A DNA stretch of 64,000 nucleotides from Corinectria fuckeliana (taxonomy: Eukaryota; Ascomycota; Sordariomycetes; Hypocreales; Nectriaceae). Both the position numbers and the translations under genes were made by a program. Below are positions 58,035 to 64,000 of this stretch, piece after piece (position 1 is the stretch's first letter; the number at the start of each line of letters is the position of its first letter). The stretch covers positions 1-64,000 of the forward strand of contig WPDH01000234.1 of assembly GCA_019137255.1 (NCBI GenBank), in the 5' to 3' direction. The notes under the pieces were generated by a model. It did no database searches and was not told where the DNA came from. It saw nothing but the letters and a program-made list of their open reading frames with translations.

Positions 58035-59158
58035 ATGGCTAAGAGACCTGGAGATCACTCCATGACCTCGAGACAAGGAACAGTACCCGAAATTAACGAA
58101 CCTGACCGTGCCGTCTACCGGATAGCGAAATGCAGAATTACGCAGAGCATTTGTTTCAAGATGCAAGGCATCCGTCGCGTTAAGTTTGTGACGGATCCCC
58201 AGCTCATGAAAATAAATTGCCCGTCGTGGTTCAAAATTCGACATGAAGCACGTTCTGGTACTATTCGAGTCAAAGATCTCTGCCTCGATGACCCAGAAGC
58301 GGAGTGGGCCATTGGCCTTATGCTTGACATCGCCCATGGAAAACGAGAGGTCCTGGAGAAGCTCAAGACGGCGACAGTTACCCAGCTGTTTCACATCAGT
58401 TGTATCTTCAACTGGTTCGGACGTCCAGACTTCTTCTGCACACCCGAAACGTACAGGGCCAGATGTTTTCGGGGCAGAAGTATCCCCTTTTTACCCCCCG
58501 AGGCAATAACCAAGGGTATCAAAAACCTCGTCGCCCAAGCACATGAGCTTTTTCTGGTCAAGAACTGGCTTCTTCTCGGCATCGTTGCAGACAGATTCGG
58601 ACTCGAGAGCGTGAGAACAGACGTTCAAAGAGCTGTTTCTCTGTCTTACAGAGCCGACGGGTCTAATGTGCTTGATGATGCTCGAGAGTCATTGACGACG
58701 GGACAGAGGGATAAGCTTCAAGCCTTTCGCTTCGAGGGTAAGTTGCTTGCCAACTAGTCTAAACATGTCTGACGAGCATTATAGCAGATGGGCGACACCG
58801 ATGTAGACGAGTCAACCAGATATTCCACGCTCTTCGACTGTTGATCGAACAGGTCAATTATTTCGAGGCAGGGATTCTCCCAAACAAGAGTCTATTTTCT
58901 TTTTGGGAGCAGAACAGCGTCGCGCCCTGCAAAGAGTGCAGCTCAATTCCAATGAACCTGTTGCTGCATGCCCTGATGGCAGAGGGCCTCTGGCCTTTAT
59001 GTGCTCGGACCTATCGAGGCAGTGTTATTGAGCTTCTGCATAGTCTCATAACGGTGGGCCGAGATATGGGAACGGGTGAGAGTAAAGGTTTTTGCAACCC
59101 GTATTTGCATTTCTTGGACTACTTCGTCCGACACTCAGCCCAGTCGGCCTATACCTAG
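58035..59158 (+). CDS. Hypothetical protein, possibly BTB-like fungal orphan
   Basis: Exons 58035-58737 and 58785-59158 give 358 residues; the 47-base intron is GTAAGT to TATAG with matching phase. No signal peptide or membrane span. The layout, with a short N-terminal beta-rich part (about 45-85, CPSWFKIRHEARSG), then helices containing WAIGLMLDIAHGKR and LFHISCIFNWFGRPDFFCTPE, resembles the fungal BTB/POZ-containing proteins in which a degenerate BTB fold is followed by helices, but the usual FxVHxxxL signature is not seen. Codon use is less GC-biased than in its neighbours, as is common for lineage-restricted genes. Function unknown. Confidence 0.7.
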
Positions 59159-59339
59159 CCACAGTTGGAGTGGTGGGTACAATAGCTCGGACCAAGAGAG
59201 AACGATGATGACGGGGATGACGGTGATGCCGTATGTATAGCGGATACACACGAGGGAGTTTGACTTGAATGAATCGCAGGCAGGGACTCTGATGGCTTTG
59301 ACTTTGTATTGAATACCTCTGCATTTTTGAATTGTCGAC

Positions 59340-60307
59340 TTATGACTGGAAGGCCATCGTCTCTGGCTCCATCCCCTTGCCCTCAGCTAGAACACCGGCT
59401 TTTCGGAGAATGGACACACAGTTCTGTACAATGCCTATCTTTACACCCTCGGTCGCCTGAGGGAACCTAACCGTCTTCAGCCACTCCTTCGCATCAGCCT
59501 CGCTATATTCGAGGTTGCTGGCGATGAACTCCACGGCCGCGTCAGAGCTCGCATTGAAGTGGGCGATGCCAGAGTCTAGCTTCCCAAACAGCTCCTTGAT
59601 ACGACCATCGAGATGGCCGTCCTTGGTCAGCTTGGTGGAGGCGACAATCATCCAGCTGGGCCAGGGCGTGTAAATCTCGCCAACGCGGCGGATCTCCCCG
59701 GAGTCGTAGAACTTCTTGGAGGTGAAGTGCTCCCACATGAAGAAGTCGGCCTCGCCCGAGTTTACGGCGTTGCGCAGGTTCTGGAAGTTGTCGAGCACCA
59801 CGGTGTCGGAGAAGGGCTGCGTCTTGGAGGCCGAGAGCCAGCCTTGCTGGTCGGCCAGGACGTAGCCCATGACGTAGCTGCCGGAGCCGATGCGCGAGAC
59901 GCCGATCTTGCGGCCGTCGAGCGAAGCCACGGACTCGATCTCGGGGCGTCTGGCACCGGTTGAGATGGCCCAGCCTAGAGTGGTGGGAAGGCAGTGGTTA
60001 GTAAGACGGGAATGCCCTCACGGGTGAGAAGAAAGGGGGTCTTACAGAGCGGGGTTTCGACGTAGGTGCCGACAATGCGATATCCGCCGTCTCCCTCGAC
60101 GCCCTCCTTTCCGAGCCCGGCGATCCAGCCCTCGGTCAGGCCAATGGCGACGTCGATCTCGCCGGCGCGGATGGCCGTGACCATGTGGCCGGTGCCCGAC
60201 GGGAAGGGGACGAGCTCGGCGGAGAGACCGAACAGCTTGACGGCGAAGTGGAGCGGTGTGGAGAAGTGTTCCGGCACGTAGCCGATGCGCAGCGGGGCTG
60301 AAGCCAT
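59340..60307 (-). CDS. NMT1/THI5-like periplasmic-binding-fold protein (Ca3427-like)
   Basis: Exons 60307-60046 and 59974-59340 give 298 residues; the 71-base intron is GTAAGA to TCTAG. The start (MASAPLRIGYVPEHFSTPLHFAV) and the second half (GRKIGVSRIGSGSYVMGYVL, NAVNSGEADFFMWEHF) are those of type II substrate-binding proteins related to bacterial SsuA/TauA and fungal Thi5/NMT1. Unlike bacterial relatives it has no signal peptide or lipobox, so it is intracellular. Thi5-type enzymes make the thiamine pyrimidine from PLP using an active-site His and a Cys-rich CCCFC motif; that motif is absent here, so thiamine synthesis is unlikely. Ligand unknown. Confidence 0.85.
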
Positions 60308-61482
60308 AGCGCGTGTGTGAGTGTGAAGGCTGAAGATGGATGGCTGTTGATTGCTCGGATGTCGTCGCTGAACTACCTAGTGATTTTGAGATAGAGGAGG
60401 GTTGAGACGGAGCGGCACTCTGTGGGGTTCAGGCGGGGGTTATGACGGCGCTGATGCCGTAGATGCGAGTGCGATTTGCGGAGACACGGAGGGCTTAGAA
60501 GAGCAATGTTGTGGGGGCCCGGAGAAGTCTAACACGCTTTAAGAGGTTTACCGTTGCTTCTGCGGTAGTTTCCTGTGGCATTCTCGTTCGTTTGGCTTAC
60601 AGGTCTACATGGTAACCACAGCTTTGGAATGATGGGTATGGACGCTTCCTCCTGTTGAGTCTTGGAACTGATCTGGATGCTTTTGGACAAGGATGGCAAA
60701 GATTGTGTAGGCCCTGGCTGCACTGTTGGTCACATAAGCAGATCGACGGAGAGCGGACCTATCCGGTCTGGACACTTGAAGCATAACTTAAGTCAAGAGT
60801 CACGCTGTCTAGGCTGTACATCGCATGCTTGCACTTACTTTACACGCTTCATTTCTCACCATCTCTTCTTGGTCATGGTTGCTACTGATCAAGTGCAGAG
60901 ACTAATGGACTAGTTTATAGACACATCTCACAGCCCGAATAGCATGGCTCAAGCCTGAATTGACAGCTGCGCAGTTACGTATTTGCCATTAAGAGGTTGG
61001 GGAACTCCGTGCCTGATTTCGGTTTCGTATTTCGTTTCGCACTCGTGTTCCTCCCGCAGCCGAAACTGACATCAGCGCTATAATCAAGGGCTTGCGCGTT
61101 CCGTGTGGCCAGCATTTGTGCGAAGTAAGGGATGGCGAGTGGCTTATATTAGATACCTAAGGGGTGGCGGAGGCGGCTGAGTGAGGCGGCTTTGGGACCT
61201 GTGTAGACTAATGAACGTGCTGTAGGAAAGGACCTAAATCCAGCCGCGCTAATGATGCAAGTCTGCCCTCAACACATTCTGTCACTATCATGACTTAGTC
61301 AAATCTCGTCGTCACTGTTCTTTGGTTTCACTTCTTCTCCTTTAGTTTTACATCTTTCCTCCATCCACACCCAACAATTTGCCCCTTCGTCACTGTACGA
61401 GGAACCTCTCCGTCCCCTCTCATGGCCTCTCCTTTCGCTGATTACCAACCCTTGCTATTCCCTTTTTTGTAGAGCCGTCGAC
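60308..61482. promoter_or_regulatory. Divergent promoter region
   Basis: 1.2 kb between the binding-fold gene and the MFS gene. The last 200 bases are pyrimidine-rich (CTTCTTCTCC, CCCCTCTC) and probably hold the MFS leader. No gene. Confidence 0.4.
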
Positions 61483-63220
61483 ATGGCGCCGCCATCGCCG
61501 TACGGCCTTGAGCTTGAGCTTGAGCTCGACAACGCGCCTGAAGATGCGCCGCTATTGGGCTCTGACGAACGAGCTGAGGACGATGCCAGAAGCATCAGCG
61601 ACAGCAGCCTCTATTCGCACCCGGATCATGAGTTCAACTTCCGTCGATGGGGTGTTAGGACGCCCCGCCGCATCGTTATCCTCGTCGCTGTCATCAAGTT
61701 CCTAGTCATCATGAGTGGAATGTGCCTGCTTGTTCCCTACGCCCGTCTGATCGAGGACGCCTTCTGCCACGCCTACTACGAGGACACTTCTTCTGAGATC
61801 ATCGAGGAGATGAAGTGTAAGGCCGATGGGATCCAATCTCGGATGGGCTTCTTTTTTGGCTGGTCTGGGCTTGTCTCGTCGGTGCTAGGTACCCATTGCG
61901 CCCGAGGATCTCACTCGACTTCGTTGCTAATACTTGTATTTCATAGGCCTCGCAATTGCCTTTCCTTATGGATTGATGGCCGACAAGATTGGTCGCAAAC
62001 CTACCGTCATCTTTGCCTACTGTGGCGTGGCTGTCTCATTCGCGTTTGGCCCTGTCATTCTCAAGGGACTGCAGCAACCAATCCGCGACAATCCTTATCT
62101 GCTGCTTATGGGAGCCGCCTTTCAGCTATTCGGAGGCGGTATCCCAGTTTTCATGAATACTCTCTATGCGATTGCAGCTGATGTGAGCTCCGAAGAGGAC
62201 AAGTAAGCCTACTTTCCCGTTGAGAAGCGCCCTTGACTGGCAGTGACTGACGCAAGTATTAGAGCCACCCACTTTCTCTACCTGACCTTTGGTGCCACGG
62301 CTGGTGGACTTCTCGGGCCTGTGGCTGCTGGTCTTCTCATGGAGCGCTTTGGTCCTTGGGTGCCTATTTACCTCGTCCTGACAACAGTTCCATTGGTTCT
62401 TGCCATCCTCTTCTTGCTCCCAGAAACCTTGACCATCAACGTCAAGAGCCAGTTGGGTGATGCTGGCAAGCCCGCGCTGAAATCGGCCAGAGACCACCTA
62501 GAGCAAGGCGTGAAGGAGCTGACTGAATCCCTCCAAATTCTTAGGAGTAGGAGTGTTCCGCTGATTATGGTTACCTTCTTCGTTCAGCCTGCGCGCTACA
62601 ATGCGTATACCACTATACTATCGCAGTACGTCAGCAAGCATTTCAAATGGAGGCTAGCCGAAACTAGCCTGCTGCTGTCTCCTTTGGGAATCCTCAACCT
62701 CATCGTTCTGGCCGGATTGCCCAAAGTCTCGGAAATCCTGCTGTCGTCACGGTTTCGCTTCTCGCCGTTTAAGAAGGACCTGCTCCTGACCCGCATCTCG
62801 ACCTTCGTCCTTGTAGTTGGAGCAATAGCCCAGGGCTTCAGCCACAATATCGTCATGTTCCTGTTTGGACTCTTCATCTCAACCTTCGGCGCGGCTGATA
62901 CCCCTCTGGCGCGGGCGACCGTCTCGCACTTTGTGCAGCCCGAGTACACGTCCCGGCTGTATGCCTTGATTGGCATGATTGAAGTCCTGGGATCTTTCAT
63001 TGGAGGTCCTGTTTTGGCCTGGTGCTTTGCCACCGGCCTGGAGCGAAAGGGGATGTGGATTGGGTTGCCATGGTTCTATGTTGGGTTTCTGTGCTCGCTG
63101 GCTTGGGTTGCTCTGTTGTTCGTCAAGCCGCCGAAGAAGCAGCCGCGGGAAGAGGAACCAGACAGCGACAGCGAAGGCACTGAAGAGTTCATGCCCGATG
63201 CCCCTCTGCGCCTTGAATAG
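61483..63220 (+). CDS. MFS transporter, 12-helix type
   Basis: Exons 61483-61888, 61947-62202 and 62263-63220 give 539 residues; donors are GTACCC and GTAAGC, acceptors CATAG and TTAG. The N-terminal tail is acidic with a PLLGSDE dileucine signal. The first helix starts after RRIVILVAVIKFLVIMSG; motif A is GLMADKIGRKPTV between helices 2 and 3; AATHFLYLTFGATAGGLLGP-type helices follow (here KATHFLYLTFGATAGG). The C-terminus is charged and cytosolic (EEEPDSDSEGTEEF). The IEDAFCHAYYED loop after helix 1 is typical of a fungal MFS group without known substrate. The first donor GTACCC is weak, but phase and motif continuity (SVLG-LAIAFPYGL) support it. Confidence 0.9.
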
Positions 63221-63869
63221 TGTTCGGCCGGAGAGAAGAGATCGGATTGGATTGCATGGAGGTCGACGTCTCGGCGTGACGCGGCATGCGGTCAGAGCAG
63301 TGCCTGGTGTAGGTGCTGTTGGTTGGTAAAGAACTTGTGCACTAGATATATGAGATACCCGAATAGACAATCGTTTCCTTTCACGTATTCCAGACATGTT
63401 CCGTATCTTAATGCCTTGACGCGCTTGGGAACCTTATTCCTACCGGTCGGTTTAGTCTCTTTCATCTCCGATCATCCGCCTTCTAGATATGGCTCGCCAG
63501 GGAACTTTTGTCGATCCTCTAGTCCCGCCCCCAGAACGCAGCATCATGATTCGCACCAGAACGAGCCTTTGCATGTCCAATCCAGTCAAGCGGTTCAATC
63601 CCGGCCGCGAGAGTCATCTGTCAGCAATGCGCCTTATCGGGCACATCGTTCCATGCCACTGCAGCTCGCATCTGCAGGGTCCTTGCCACGCCTTGGGAAC
63701 GGGCTTTGGGGAAAGAAACCGTCGCCGCACTCTCGACTACATCTTTCAATTCTAGGCGATCAAAAACTCAAGATATAGAACGCGACTTCATTGTGATTCT
63801 GATCTTTGCTCAATAGTCGGAGCTGGGCTGGTTTGGTGCGGACTTGTACGGGCACTCGCACTCAACACC
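63221..63869. other. Intergenic upstream of ABC transporter
   Basis: About 650 bases. Two overlapping frames (63323-63778 and 63489-63755) have no family support and no splice partner; they may be leader sequence. Presumably promoter of the ABC gene. Confidence 0.45.
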
Positions 63870-64000
63870 ATGGAGTCGTACAACTCGACGCAGTGTCGCG
63901 ATAGCTTCTTCGGCCCCAGCGTCTGGACTGACGGCTGCCGAGGGGGATTCGACTTCACCCGTATGCCAAGCACGATGTCGCTGATAACTCTGGGTCGTTA
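63870..64000 (+). CDS. ABC-C (MRP-type) transporter, first exon, cut by the window end
   Basis: Exon 1 is 63870-63960 (30 codons plus one base); a GTATGC donor at 63961 opens an intron that runs past the window. The encoded start (MESYNSTQCRDSFFGPSVWT, then CRGGFDFT) is the typical N-terminus of fungal ABC-C full transporters, where a short extracellular segment with paired cysteines precedes TMD0. Such proteins export conjugates or drugs with ATP. Everything after residue 30 is outside the window, so the family call rests on this short signature. Confidence 0.65.
   Translation, partial: MESYNSTQCRDSFFGPSVWTDGCRGGFDFTRMPSTMSLITLGR

Overview
The window is nuclear DNA of a filamentous ascomycete (Pezizomycotina, most likely a Sordariomycete). 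Genes are split by short introns, mostly about 50-100 bases, with GTATGT/GTAAGT-type donors, CTGAC-like branch sites and CAG/TAG acceptors. Codon use is rich in G/C at third positions. The first 3.3 kb is a transposon relic with the signature of repeat-induced point mutation (RIP), a process confined to this group of fungi. I cannot name the genus from sequence alone.

Layout. 1-3280: AT-rich, RIP-mutated Ty1/copia element, reverse strand. 3647-4692: leucine-rich-repeat-like gene with an uncertain N-terminus. 6192-18761: six genes: HAD phosphatase, Rit1-type initiator-tRNA modifying enzyme, Gfo/Idh/MocA oxidoreductase, DapA-family aldolase, 14-helix DHA2 transporter, and a BAHD-like acyltransferase that lacks its catalytic histidine. 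20651-26929: MARVEL membrane protein, Nop16 ribosome-biogenesis factor, Tda3-like FAD oxidoreductase and a thiol glutathione peroxidase. 27.8-29.3 kb: decayed gene remnants. 30004-30103: an intron-containing tRNA. 30.1-39.99 kb: almost 10 kb without a convincing gene, ending at a large Zn2Cys6 transcription factor (39990-42648). 44773-56896: a Cys-rich hypothetical protein, a Dug3-type glutamine amidotransferase, a Cdt2-like WD40 protein, a tail-anchored heme oxygenase and an SLC35F-type transporter. 58035-64000: an orphan gene, an NMT1/THI5-like binding-fold protein, a second MFS transporter, and the first exon of an ABC-C transporter cut by the window end.

Functional links. The oxidoreductase (9020-10425) and the aldolase (12948-13943) are divergent, and the DHA2 transporter follows the aldolase; together they could form a small sugar-acid catabolic module, but this is inference from family and position. 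The glutathione peroxidase and Dug3 both touch glutathione metabolism but lie 20 kb apart. The rest is mainly housekeeping: tRNA modification, ribosome assembly, replication control, haem and membrane transport. I found no secondary-metabolite backbone gene, CRISPR array or intact mobile element.

I did not find a clear new system. The most interesting leads are the BAHD-like protein with substituted catalytic motifs, the long gene-free block before the transcription factor, the dispersed TAGGTACCTA-type palindromes, and the single-domain NMT1-like protein. Exon coordinates below were worked out by hand from splice signals and frame; all reported totals are divisible by three except the gene at 3647 and the truncated one at the end.
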